A stretch of 64,000 nucleotides of DNA from Granulicella arctica. GTDB taxonomy: Bacteria; Acidobacteriota; Terriglobia; Terriglobales; Acidobacteriaceae. The stretch covers positions 1,488,001-1,552,000 of the forward strand of contig NZ_JACCCW010000002.1 in assembly GCF_013410065.1 (NCBI RefSeq). The letters run 5' to 3'. Position 1 is the stretch's first letter, and each line of letters begins with the position of its first letter. Shown in pieces: positions 35,134-44,155 of this stretch. Below the pieces are notes generated by a model. The model ran no database searches. It had not been told where the DNA came from and was given only the letters and a program-made list of their open reading frames with translations. The position numbers and the translations under genes are program-made.

Positions 35134-38100
35134 TTATTGACTTGGGGTTGTGAATGGATGCAGCGCAGTCGGACTATACGATCCGTTGTATGCCTTTACG
35201 CCGACATAGTACTTTGTGCTTGGGGTAAGACCGGTGAAAGAGATGCTTGTGATGGGCGTGGTTCCACCTTCTCCACTGGAAGTTCCCGAGATTGGAATTC
35301 CGGCATAGAAGTTTGTCTGGTTGGAGTAGAGCGCATAGTAGATTCCATGGCTGTTGAGTCCGTCCCAGACAGGTGTGCTTCCCTGGCTTGCCACGGTTAC
35401 CGAGATACTCACCGATGTGCTGGTAATACTAGAGGTGCCAATCTGCGGAACGCTTGGCGCTGTTGCAATTGGGGTCGCGGTGGCTGTCGCCGCCGCACTG
35501 TTCCCATCGGCGTTGACCTCCACCAGAGATACCGTGGCTGCCGTTCCATTGGTCAATCCGGAGATATAACCGGTGGAGGCGTAGGGTGGCACATTGACTG
35601 GACCGAATGTTGTGCCACTTTGCTGCGCCGTGAGTGTATATCCCGTTTCAACCGGATTGGCAGGTGCGCCGGACCAGGTGATTTGGATGTTGCCATTCCC
35701 CGCGGTAGTTGCAGTGATGGTAGGTGTACCCGGCACGCCTGCCGCCGGTGACGGGATAGGCAATGTCTGGTTGGTATTGGTTCCGTATGTAACATTAGCG
35801 GGGTTCCAGTTGTCCTGGCCTTTCAAGTAAACAGCCGGATCGAGCGCTGCCACTTCTGCCGATGTCAAGGGAACGTTGCTGTTGGCCGATGTGCTTTCAC
35901 GGAGCCCGATGTTGAATGGCGTCCAACTACCGGTACCCGTCGGATATTGTGAGTTATATTCCCGATAAATCGAGGTTGGTAGATTGTTGGTACCGCCCTG
36001 ATCAACCGGAAGAGGGACAAACTCAATCCACCCAGGCGTCGCGACCTGAGGCCCCATCAAGGTATTCAAGAAGTAAGTTGTAGAAACCAGTCCCCACGGG
36101 CGACCGAGATAGACGTTGGTCATATTCGGATCATCGAAGAGAAGCTGTGAGTTGGTAATGACATAACCATCGTCCTCGGATGAAGACTCACGGTTTTGCG
36201 CGGTGATCGTCGTTTCGCCGTTCAACGTGCCGTGAATCTTGGTTTTGAGATAGCAGCTATCGAAGACGCTCTTGCCATTGCCAAAGATGTAGTCGACGTA
36301 GCCTTCGATATAGCAGTTGTTGTAGTAGCTACGCATCGCAGCGCCATTGGAATAGAGAGTATCCTGGCCGCCTAGAAGCATCACTCCTCGTAGGACGCTA
36401 CGATCTCCGGTCGTCATTAAGGCCACAGCCTGGCCGTTGTTCTGATAGTTGGGAGCCTCGTAGTCCGCCGTGTTCTGAATGGTTAGATTGGTAGCGTAAA
36501 AATCGTTACCAGTCGCCTTGACGGTATACGTCTGTGAAGTTCCAAACGCAGAACCTGTGGCCGGGTTGATTCTCGGGATTGGATTCCCGCTGGAGTCGAC
36601 TCCGTTTGCTACTGAATCGTCCCCAGTAATGACTACCTTCGATGCGTCCGCACCTGTTCCGATCAATTGGACATTGGACTGCGTGATGACAAGTTTCTCT
36701 TTGTACGTACCAGGAGCAATGTTGATGGATCCGCCACCGTACCCGAGTGCATTGACCGCAGCAGCAATGCTTGTGAAGTTGCTGCTGCCGCTGCCAGCAG
36801 GATTGACAGTGAAGGTTGAAACGGGGAGAGGATTGGCCGTCTTGCAGTAAGCCGCAATTCCGCCGGAGATGGTGCTGGTGCCGGTAGATTGTGTGACGCT
36901 CACGCCCGAGAGGGGAGGTATTGCGATTTCATACGGGAAGGCAGGATCGGTGAGCTCGCTGATATTCGCGTTGCCATCCAGAACCTTTCCAACCGAATCG
37001 ATGCGCACATTATTTAATGTGATGTTGAGAGGGAGTTGCGGCGAATATCCCTGGAGTTTTACCGACCCAGAATCGGCATACATATTGTTGATCTGGACAG
37101 ACTGGAAGTCGGGGTAACTCGTTCCGGTTTTGACTCCGCCGTTGCCCGCGTAGTTCGCATCCATAACGATGGGATTGGCTACCGAAGCCATGCAAATGGT
37201 GTTGTATTGAATGTTGCTCACCGAACCGCCGCTCTGAAGATCCGATTTGATGCGGATACCGTTTTGCGTGCCGATGAAGTTGATGTTGGAGGCAGTTACG
37301 TTGCTGACGCCACCGTTGGTCTGGCTGCCGATCGACAGTCCATGCCCCGGTCCGGTAAGTGTAGCGTTGTTGATGGTGATATTGCTCGAGGGTCCGGCAC
37401 TCCCCGCCTTGATGGCGATGTTGTCATCCCCGGCAGTGATCGTCACATTGTTAATCGCGACATTTGTGGAGGAGATGGGATCGATGCCGTCTGTGTTATA
37501 AGCCGGCCCTTGAGCGACATGATTCGGAGTTGGCGTGTTGATGGTCACGTTGTTGATCTGCGCCCCGTTGACCTGGTTCAAGGTGATTTCATAACGAGGA
37601 GCATTCTGGACGGTAACGTTCTCGACGACAACGCCATCGGACTGCTGGAAGCCAATCATCTGGGGTGCCGAAAGGTCTTGTGCATACCCTCCAGCTTTGG
37701 CTGTAGCCGAACGCGCCCACCAATTCGCACCAAGGTTGCTATTGCTGTCGTTGACGGTGTCCCATCCGTGTCCTTCGATGGTTCCTGAGCCAATTACTCC
37801 GGAGTTCGTGGCGTGACACGCGTTGATCAAGGCGTCGCAGCCTGTGTCGCTTGCCGAACTCAATGCTCCGCAGGCAGGAATTGTGCCCGACGAAGAACAG
37901 GACGCCGTTGGCGAAGAAGCTGTCCTCTGGAAGTCAGCAGAATTGGTAGATGCATTCAGAGTCACGCCCGCATCGATCTTGAGCTGTACATTCGGCTTCA
38001 GATAGAGCGCGCCCGAGAGGAACTGCGTTCCATTGGTTGCGGTCAACTCGACGATCTGCGTGGAGCTCTGCCCAGCGCACGCGTTGATTGCACTCTGAAT

Positions 38101-40089
38101 CGCTGTCGTGTTCTCCTGATTCCCATCCAACTGACTTGCATTGACCGGGGCGCATTGCGACCCGCTCGACTGTATGTGAATGGTTGTTTGGCTTGCGGTC
38201 GCCCCTATTGTGACCTGTGCAGGATACGACTCCACGCTGCTTCCATAGGAGTTCATCGCCAAGACGACGGCATTGTAGGTCTGGCCGTCCGTCAAGGTCT
38301 GCCCTTGCGACGCCTTCAAGCTATCGAAGGTAGTGCCGTTTGTGGTCACATCCATCACCTTGGTGTCATTCAAGTCACGAACAATCACCTCATAGGTGGT
38401 AATCGCAGAGCCGCCGGTATTTGTCGGTGCCGTCCAGGTCATCGAGAATCCGTTCGCTTCGCCGGTAGCGCCAGTGATGGTCGGATAGCCTGGCAGATTG
38501 GCGTTCGGAGTTACTTTGATGAGAGGGTACCTCAATGGAGATGTGAGATTGTTTTGATTGTAGGCTTGGGCGCTGAATCCGTATGTTGTTCCGTTGACCA
38601 GATTGAGAACTGTAAAGTGCTTGAGCGGCGCTAGTAGCCCATAGCTGTCATCAGGATTGGGATAGTCATTGCCTGCATACCAGAGAAAGTTCGTTGCCTG
38701 CAGAGAGCTGTTGCCAGGGTCGGTTTGAGCGAGGGTAATCTCTACCGCACCATTGCCTGGGATCACCGTAAATTGCGGGACTGCCGGCGCATTCGCGACA
38801 GGCGTGACTGCCACTTCTGCGGATTCCACCCCGGTATCGCGTGAATCAAGAGCTTCAACCGAAACGTAGTAGGTTGTTCCGTTGATGAGACCCGAAACCG
38901 ATCCTTGAGTGAACGACCCGGGTAAGGGTGCCGTTAGGTTGGCCAGGATAGGTCCGTTTTGCGTGGCGCGCAGGAGAATGTCGTAGCTTGCAATCACAAC
39001 GCTGCTCGAATTGGTTCCCGGGGTCCAGTTCACCGTAGCGTTACCGTTGCCCGCAACAACGGAATCGATCGTCGGAGCCTGAGGCAGGCTACCGGAAGAT
39101 AGACACCTTCCGCGGCAATTGCTGACGGTTATACCGGTGCACGGCGTCGCCAGACTCTTCGGAGAGTATTGGGTCGAAGCCGCCCCGGTGTCGCCAGGAG
39201 CGTTAGCCATGAACAATCCGCTGTTGCAGGGCGTCCAAGACGGGCTGAACGCACTGCCATTGTCCGAACTGATTCCGGTGTTGGTGACGGGGCCGTCATC
39301 CCAAATCGCGATTCTGTTGAGCCATGCTTGAGGATAGGAGTTCCCGTTGTAGACGCTCCCAGGAAGGTTCCACATAGCGATGTAATACGGGGAAATCAAG
39401 CTTGGAAGGCTCGTAGGGGGTGTTGAGCCGCTGCCAGAACGCCACGAGGAGACCGGATACCCATAGTTGGTCAGACCGCTCTGCCAGTTGTAGGTCACTG
39501 GATTGCTGCCGTTGTTGTACGTGGCGATCTCATCTAACTGTATCTGGCCGCTGGGGAGGAACGACACATAGATCGTATCGTTGGAACATGTCGTGGTGAT
39601 ACATGGGCTTATCGGATCCCAAAGTGGGGCAGCATATTCCATGCTGTAGGAGCTTTGTGCATCTACCCGTTTCCCGATAAAGTAGTGCCCAGTGTTGTCT
39701 CTCAGAAGAGAGAACGTGATGTCGTGATTGAAGTCCAAAATTGAAAACAGATGCTCAAGAGAGTTCTGCATTGGCCCTAGGCCCACCGCGACGGTGAAAC
39801 CATTGCTGAAGTTAGGGTTCGTTTGCATGTCTGGGATGATGTAGTTCAGGTCGCTCTGCGTGGAGGCGAGCGTAAAGTAGCCCGATCCTGGAAAACTCAC
39901 GTTGGAACTGTAGTAAAGGGAACTGGGAACTGAGTCGTTGGTGAGGTTCGCGCAAGTGGAGCAGGCCACATGATAATTGTCACCGAGCGCTCCCGGCTGT
40001 GTTTGTTGAGCAATCAAATTGCTGGACATCGTCGCCGCAAGCATCGATAGCACGAAAATCAGGTATAACTTCCAACATCTTTTCATCAC
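35134..40089 (-). CDS. Secreted GH28 polygalacturonase - CE8 pectin methylesterase fusion with Fn3 domains
   Basis: The 1651-residue exported protein has a signal peptide to ~28 (MLAATMSSNLIAQQ), an unassigned beta-rich domain ~30-330, three Fn3-like domains ~335-630, a GH28 right-handed helix ~635-1080 with all key motifs (NTDGID 865-870, GDDN 887-890, GHG 915-917, RIK 946-948), a CE8 pectinesterase ~1092-1420 (QAVAL 1220-1224, GGQDTLY 1240-1246, YVDYIFG 1264-1270 with catalytic Asp1266, LGRPW 1328-1332), and two C-terminal Fn3 domains. CE8 removes methyl esters and GH28 then cuts the polygalacturonate backbone. It is the last gene of the minus-strand series headed by the TonB receptor. Confidence 0.9.
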   Translation of the reverse strand: MMKRCWKLYLIFVLSMLAATMSSNLIAQQTQPGALGDNYHVACSTCANLTNDSVPSSLYYSSNVSFPGSGYFTLASTQSDLNYIIPDMQTNPNFSNGFTVAVGLGPMQNSLEHLFSILDFNHDITFSLLRDNTGHYFIGKRVDAQSSYSMEYAAPLWDPISPCITTTCSNDTIYVSFLPSGQIQLDEIATYNNGSNPVTYNWQSGLTNYGYPVSSWRSGSGSTPPTSLPSLISPYYIAMWNLPGSVYNGNSYPQAWLNRIAIWDDGPVTNTGISSDNGSAFSPSWTPCNSGLFMANAPGDTGAASTQYSPKSLATPCTGITVSNCRGRCLSSGSLPQAPTIDSVVAGNGNATVNWTPGTNSSSVVIASYDILLRATQNGPILANLTAPLPGSFTQGSVSGLINGTTYYVSVEALDSRDTGVESAEVAVTPVANAPAVPQFTVIPGNGAVEITLAQTDPGNSSLQATNFLWYAGNDYPNPDDSYGLLAPLKHFTVLNLVNGTTYGFSAQAYNQNNLTSPLRYPLIKVTPNANLPGYPTITGATGEANGFSMTWTAPTNTGGSAITTYEVIVRDLNDTKVMDVTTNGTTFDSLKASQGQTLTDGQTYNAVVLAMNSYGSSVESYPAQVTIGATASQTTIHIQSSGSQCAPVNASQLDGNQENTTAIQSAINACAGQSSTQIVELTATNGTQFLSGALYLKPNVQLKIDAGVTLNASTNSADFQRTASSPTASCSSSGTIPACGALSSASDTGCDALINACHATNSGVIGSGTIEGHGWDTVNDSNSNLGANWWARSATAKAGGYAQDLSAPQMIGFQQSDGVVVENVTVQNAPRYEITLNQVNGAQINNVTINTPTPNHVAQGPAYNTDGIDPISSTNVAINNVTITAGDDNIAIKAGSAGPSSNITINNATLTGPGHGLSIGSQTNGGVSNVTASNINFIGTQNGIRIKSDLQSGGSVSNIQYNTICMASVANPIVMDANYAGNGGVKTGTSYPDFQSVQINNMYADSGSVKLQGYSPQLPLNITLNNVRIDSVGKVLDGNANISELTDPAFPYEIAIPPLSGVSVTQSTGTSTISGGIAAYCKTANPLPVSTFTVNPAGSGSSNFTSIAAAVNALGYGGGSINIAPGTYKEKLVITQSNVQLIGTGADASKVVITGDDSVANGVDSSGNPIPRINPATGSAFGTSQTYTVKATGNDFYATNLTIQNTADYEAPNYQNNGQAVALMTTGDRSVLRGVMLLGGQDTLYSNGAAMRSYYNNCYIEGYVDYIFGNGKSVFDSCYLKTKIHGTLNGETTITAQNRESSSEDDGYVITNSQLLFDDPNMTNVYLGRPWGLVSTTYFLNTLMGPQVATPGWIEFVPLPVDQGGTNNLPTSIYREYNSQYPTGTGSWTPFNIGLRESTSANSNVPLTSAEVAALDPAVYLKGQDNWNPANVTYGTNTNQTLPIPSPAAGVPGTPTITATTAGNGNIQITWSGAPANPVETGYTLTAQQSGTTFGPVNVPPYASTGYISGLTNGTAATVSLVEVNADGNSAAATATATPIATAPSVPQIGTSSITSTSVSISVTVASQGSTPVWDGLNSHGIYYALYSNQTNFYAGIPISGTSSGEGGTTPITSISFTGLTPSTKYYVGVKAYNGSYSPTALHPFTTPSQ

Positions 40090-40111
40090 AATGATCCTCG
40101 ATCCAGTCTCG

Positions 40112-41440
40112 TTATTGAATATGGGTTGTATTGTGCATACCGATCGTGTTCAGGTAGAGAAGAGCAGCCTTGAAGTTGTCGGTGGTGATGGCGCTCATGC
40201 GACTGATCCCCAGCGAAGGTGGTGGAATCAGGAAGTCGATCGAGGAAGATGCGTACCACGCAAGAGGCTGGCTGTTGCAAGGGGTCGGATTCGGCGGAAG
40301 CGGATCCTCGGACTGTAGACACGTGGCATCTGAGTTTCGATACCCTTCCGGATATGCGCTGTTGCCTTGGAACCCTGCGACGCCATAACCGGCGGCTCTT
40401 TCGGATTCTACGTAGGGCTCAAGGGTATTTCCGGGAAACGTCAGTTGCCAGTCTCCGCCCAGATAGGCACCATAATGCGCACGATAATCCTGCAACATGG
40501 CGGTGTAGCCGGATTTGGCGATGTCGTTATCGAATACGATGAGGATGAGGTAAGGGTCATTGATTCCGCCGACGAGATTGGTGTTAACATCCGTTTGGAA
40601 TTCTGCTGCTGTAGTCGGCATCCTGTTGCCGCTTAGCTTGAAAGCGATAGAAAGGCTGAGATCGATGTTGTTCTGGCATTCGAAGGCACCCAGTTCGCGG
40701 AATGCCTCCTGCATGGTGTCGTACTGTCCCACCATGCCCGGGATCGGGGTCCCGTAGACCGGGTTGTTCCAATCCTTCTCACCGCCCTTGACATCCAGGA
40801 TGAGAAAAGCACCTCGAACCAAGAGAGCCGCGTCCCCATCGGTGTTGCCGCATACGTTGCCGCCCGAGGCCTGAATTGCGCCTGACTGTGCTTTTGCGCG
40901 CGCCACGTAGGAAGTAAGCAGATCGGTGAACGAATGCATCGTAACTGCCTCGCCGGCGCTGTCGATTGAAGCAATCCCATGCCGGTCAACCATGGTTCTT
41001 GACTCAATTTGAGATGGCTTGAGGGTGTAGAGGTTATTATCGGCCTGCACGCCGAGCGGGCCAGGGGCTTCCCCGCGCAGATCCCAATCGTGGGTCAGAA
41101 AAATTTCGCCGTTGGGGTAGGACTTGCCGTTGGAGTCCGATCCTGGTGCGGAAACGCGAACGTCCATTTCCACTTCTTCAATGCCGTAGTCGATAGCGGC
41201 TTGAAAGCCCTCGATCGTGCTCTCCGGGCAATACTCCCAGTAACCGCGATGTGCGGTGATCAGGGCTAGATCCGAGTGGGGGTTCTTGAATTCAGTGGCG
41301 ATGTGATTCAAGTTGTAATTGGAGCCTGATTGGGCGCGAGCGGTGGTAATGGCCGCACTGGGACATTGGCCATAGAGAGGAAATGATGAGGTGAGGATAA
41401 TGCTGGCGATTGCCAACAAATATCTAAGACTAAGCTTCAT
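40112..41440 (-). CDS. Secreted glycerophosphodiester phosphodiesterase-like protein
   Basis: The 442-residue protein has a signal peptide (LLAIASIILTSSFPLYGQ) and a GDPD-type TIM barrel: ITAHRGYWEYCPESTIEGFQ, the metal ligands in EEVEMDVRV, and the LTHDWDL His. These three elements are the catalytic set of the family, which hydrolyses glycerophosphodiesters to glycerol 3-phosphate and an alcohol. It is longer than usual, with loops carrying Cys-rich spots (VCGNTDGD; CLQSEDPLPPNPTPC). It lies 22 bases before the pectinase gene in the same operon-like run. Confidence 0.8.
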   Translation of the reverse strand: MKLSLRYLLAIASIILTSSFPLYGQCPSAAITTARAQSGSNYNLNHIATEFKNPHSDLALITAHRGYWEYCPESTIEGFQAAIDYGIEEVEMDVRVSAPGSDSNGKSYPNGEIFLTHDWDLRGEAPGPLGVQADNNLYTLKPSQIESRTMVDRHGIASIDSAGEAVTMHSFTDLLTSYVARAKAQSGAIQASGGNVCGNTDGDAALLVRGAFLILDVKGGEKDWNNPVYGTPIPGMVGQYDTMQEAFRELGAFECQNNIDLSLSIAFKLSGNRMPTTAAEFQTDVNTNLVGGINDPYLILIVFDNDIAKSGYTAMLQDYRAHYGAYLGGDWQLTFPGNTLEPYVESERAAGYGVAGFQGNSAYPEGYRNSDATCLQSEDPLPPNPTPCNSQPLAWYASSSIDFLIPPPSLGISRMSAITTDNFKAALLYLNTIGMHNTTHIQ

Positions 41441-41514
41441 GATTATGCTCCTCGCAATTGTGCAGTAAGAAAAGGTTTGAAAGTGGGCTGGTTAGACACT
41501 TGCTTGGCCTGCTA

Positions 41515-42840
41515 CTAGGTACAGGAGTAAGGGCCATGTCTGGCAATGACTCGTTGTGTCTCATCTTCATTTGAGATTGTGAAAATCTCGAACTGCTCGC
41601 CACCTGGATGGACACGGATGACTACGTGACCGTTATCGCTTTTTAGTTCGCCTAAACGCCCGACCGCGATTTTGCTCTCTGGCTTGATCGCTGTAGAAAA
41701 GACGTCCCGTTCCCCTGGGTACAGTTCTGTGCTCAGCATATTGTCGAGTGCTGCCATTGTAGGGTGGGAGGCATGCCATGCATGGATGACAAAGACGCGA
41801 GGTCGCAGAGCCGAAACCCATTCCGGTCCGCAAGCATCGCGCCATCCATGGTGATTGGCAACTGCTACATCGACAGGGCCAGCGACTCTGGCCACAGGGG
41901 ATTCTATGTCTCCCCATGGGAGACGACCATAATGAACCTCATGGTCCATGTCTCCAGAAGAGAAATAGTCGAACTTGCCATAGCTGAGGCGTATGGCAAG
42001 CGAACACTTATTCTCCGTCGGATAGTCAACCGGTTTGAGATCGGCGAGGCTGGGGAAGATGCTTCTTGTTTCTTCAGCAACTCCCGTCCATACCTCACCA
42101 TTGGCGGCAAGATTGCGAATAGAAAAGGTCGAAAATTGATCGGGACGGTGTAACAGCTTAACCTGTGTTGCCGATCCAGGCTTGAATCGTTCAGCAGATC
42201 CTCCACGCGACACGAAGGATCGAACAAATGCTCGATAATTTTTTTGGTATGGATCATCGAGCGGAGATGGGTAGTTATAGTCCGGATAGGCACGGTCGAT
42301 GATTTTTTTCACCGGTAGCACCTCCGCTACATCCATAAGCCCGCCGAGCTGATAGTTTCCATATTTTGAAATTGGTGAGATCGATGTGTCTCCGGGAAGG
42401 ATCTCGCCCATATGATCATCGTGAAGGTGCGTCAGAAGAAAGCAGTCGATCTCTTCCCGGTGCGCTTGTGCCATGCAACGCTGCACATATCGGGCGATCC
42501 ACTGCCCCGGACGCAGCGAGTCATTAGGTTTTGCATCGATAAGGTACTTCGCAGTCTTCGGCGATGCCTGCGGAACCTTCGATCCCGCATCAATCATTAT
42601 GGTTGTGCCATCCGGGCATAAGAGGAACGCGCAGTTCCCTCTCCCAGTGGAGATGTGATGAATGTCCAGAAATCCCGGCTCCCACGCCGGCATTTGCTGA
42701 TCGCTCTCTGCAAGAGCTGAACCTTCTGTAGCAGATGCCATAGCGAAGGCAGGCACTACATTGGCCAAAGCTGGAGATAGTGCGAGTGCGGAACCGGCTT
42801 CTCGCAGAAAGCGGCGACGCGTAAAAACTGTTGAATTCAC
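41515..42840 (-). CDS. Tat-exported metallo-beta-lactamase-fold hydrolase
   Basis: The ~441-residue protein begins with a twin-Arg signal (TRRRFLREAGSALALSPALA) ending near AFA-MA. The MBL metal motif is THLHDDHMGE (~150-160 of the mature numbering), with later ligand regions SSGDMDHE and NHHGW; the overall shape recalls the ComEC/Rec2-type hydrolase branch. Substrate unknown. I choose the GTG at 42840 because AAGGAG precedes it by 7 bases and the Tat motif follows at once. It stands in the same run as the GDPD, Rieske and TonB genes. Confidence 0.82.
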   Translation of the reverse strand: MNSTVFTRRRFLREAGSALALSPALANVVPAFAMASATEGSALAESDQQMPAWEPGFLDIHHISTGRGNCAFLLCPDGTTIMIDAGSKVPQASPKTAKYLIDAKPNDSLRPGQWIARYVQRCMAQAHREEIDCFLLTHLHDDHMGEILPGDTSISPISKYGNYQLGGLMDVAEVLPVKKIIDRAYPDYNYPSPLDDPYQKNYRAFVRSFVSRGGSAERFKPGSATQVKLLHRPDQFSTFSIRNLAANGEVWTGVAEETRSIFPSLADLKPVDYPTENKCSLAIRLSYGKFDYFSSGDMDHEVHYGRLPWGDIESPVARVAGPVDVAVANHHGWRDACGPEWVSALRPRVFVIHAWHASHPTMAALDNMLSTELYPGERDVFSTAIKPESKIAVGRLGELKSDNGHVVIRVHPGGEQFEIFTISNEDETQRVIARHGPYSCT

Positions 42841-42943
42841 GAATAATCTCCTTACGATTGCATGCATAGCTTCTTCGAACAACAAAAAGATCCGGCAGTC
42901 AACGTGATATCTGCGACAACCACTTTAGGGATAGAGCGGCGAT

Positions 42944-44032
42944 CTAAGCGATAAAGAATCGACTAAGGCCCATATCGCGCAAGCCACGCCTGTAAGCAAT
43001 AGAACTGCGATCGGCCAGAATATGCGCTTCCATTCTTGAGTCGAGCGGAAGGCACTCGGGCTTTTGTGATTCCACGATCGCCTTATCCTCTTCAAATACC
43101 CTAAGGTTGAAGTCATAGACATCTTGTACAGGAAGGTCTGTGTCGTAATTGCGAGCGATGGGCGCGAACAGACGAGTCACCTTAGCGGATACTGGCGATG
43201 CAGCATTCATGATCGAAAGGCGACCTTCGTTCGGGAAATGCACGACAAGCGTAGCGGTGAATGGTAGATGCACTCGAAAATGCCTCAGCCATTCGAAGCC
43301 AGAACTTCCGCGCTCTGTCGCCCCAATCGGGTAGTTCCCTACCGAACTCCGGTATTCGACTTCGAAGCCCTTCTTGGTTGCTATTGGCCTATAGGGTGGA
43401 ACCACTGTATTGTTCGAGTCGCCAAACGTATCGGCGTGCACGAAGCCGAAGTGCGCTACATCTAAAAAGCCTTCTATTTGGCGGCCGGCAAAACCAAAGA
43501 TGTCGATGGGCGGGCATGTGATTTGTTGGAAGCCAGGATCATCCCAATGTGGCATCGATGGGATGTCTGCTCCGATTGTGGTAAGGTCAGGCCGTAGACA
43601 CGTCCAGATCAAGCCATAGTGCTCTCGAGTAGGATAAGTACGCAAATGAAGTTTCGGCGGAATTGCCGCATCGGGTTGCGCGGGAACCTTGTTGCAACGC
43701 CCTTCCGCGCCAAAACGCAGGCCGTGATAGGCACAGGCAATTCCCTGTCCGTCATGCTTCCCTTTGCTGAGTGGCACACCACGATGCGGACAAAGATCAT
43801 TGGCCACCACCACTTTGCCATCGACACGGTAGATCACCAACAATTCATCCAGCAGCTTGGTCGCCACCGGGCCATCGGTCACTTCGCGCGATAGCGCTAC
43901 CGGGTACCAATGGCGTGCAAGCTTCATCCAATCATCAGCGTCAAACGTGCAATTTAGCGGAAGTCTTGTAGTAGGTGGTTCTGATTGGATAGACGTTAGC
44001 TGGGTTGTGTCTGATAGTTCATGGCAAATCAT
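42944..44032 (-). CDS. Rieske non-heme iron oxygenase (aromatic ring-hydroxylating dioxygenase alpha-like)
   Basis: The ~362-residue protein has the Rieske [2Fe-2S] motifs CPHRGV and CAYHGL (~90-115) and the mononuclear iron site D-VA-H-FGFV-H in EGFLDVAHFGFVHADTF. It therefore belongs to the ring-hydroxylating or demethylating oxygenases, which need a separate reductase (none nearby). No signal peptide, so cytoplasmic. The Met at 44032 has AGGAG five bases upstream. It is second in the series after the TonB receptor, an unexpected neighbour for pectin genes. Confidence 0.87.
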   Translation of the reverse strand: MICHELSDTTQLTSIQSEPPTTRLPLNCTFDADDWMKLARHWYPVALSREVTDGPVATKLLDELLVIYRVDGKVVVANDLCPHRGVPLSKGKHDGQGIACAYHGLRFGAEGRCNKVPAQPDAAIPPKLHLRTYPTREHYGLIWTCLRPDLTTIGADIPSMPHWDDPGFQQITCPPIDIFGFAGRQIEGFLDVAHFGFVHADTFGDSNNTVVPPYRPIATKKGFEVEYRSSVGNYPIGATERGSSGFEWLRHFRVHLPFTATLVVHFPNEGRLSIMNAASPVSAKVTRLFAPIARNYDTDLPVQDVYDFNLRVFEEDKAIVESQKPECLPLDSRMEAHILADRSSIAYRRGLRDMGLSRFFIA

Positions 44033-44155
44033 AAGAAACTCCTGCAAATATTGGGCCGGCAAAATTTGTGATCTTCGATCGATACAGCAACAGTCGGGGC
44101 AGGAGGCGGCCTACCCCGCTGTGCCTTTTACAAAGGCTGAGGTTAGTGGCTTCTT

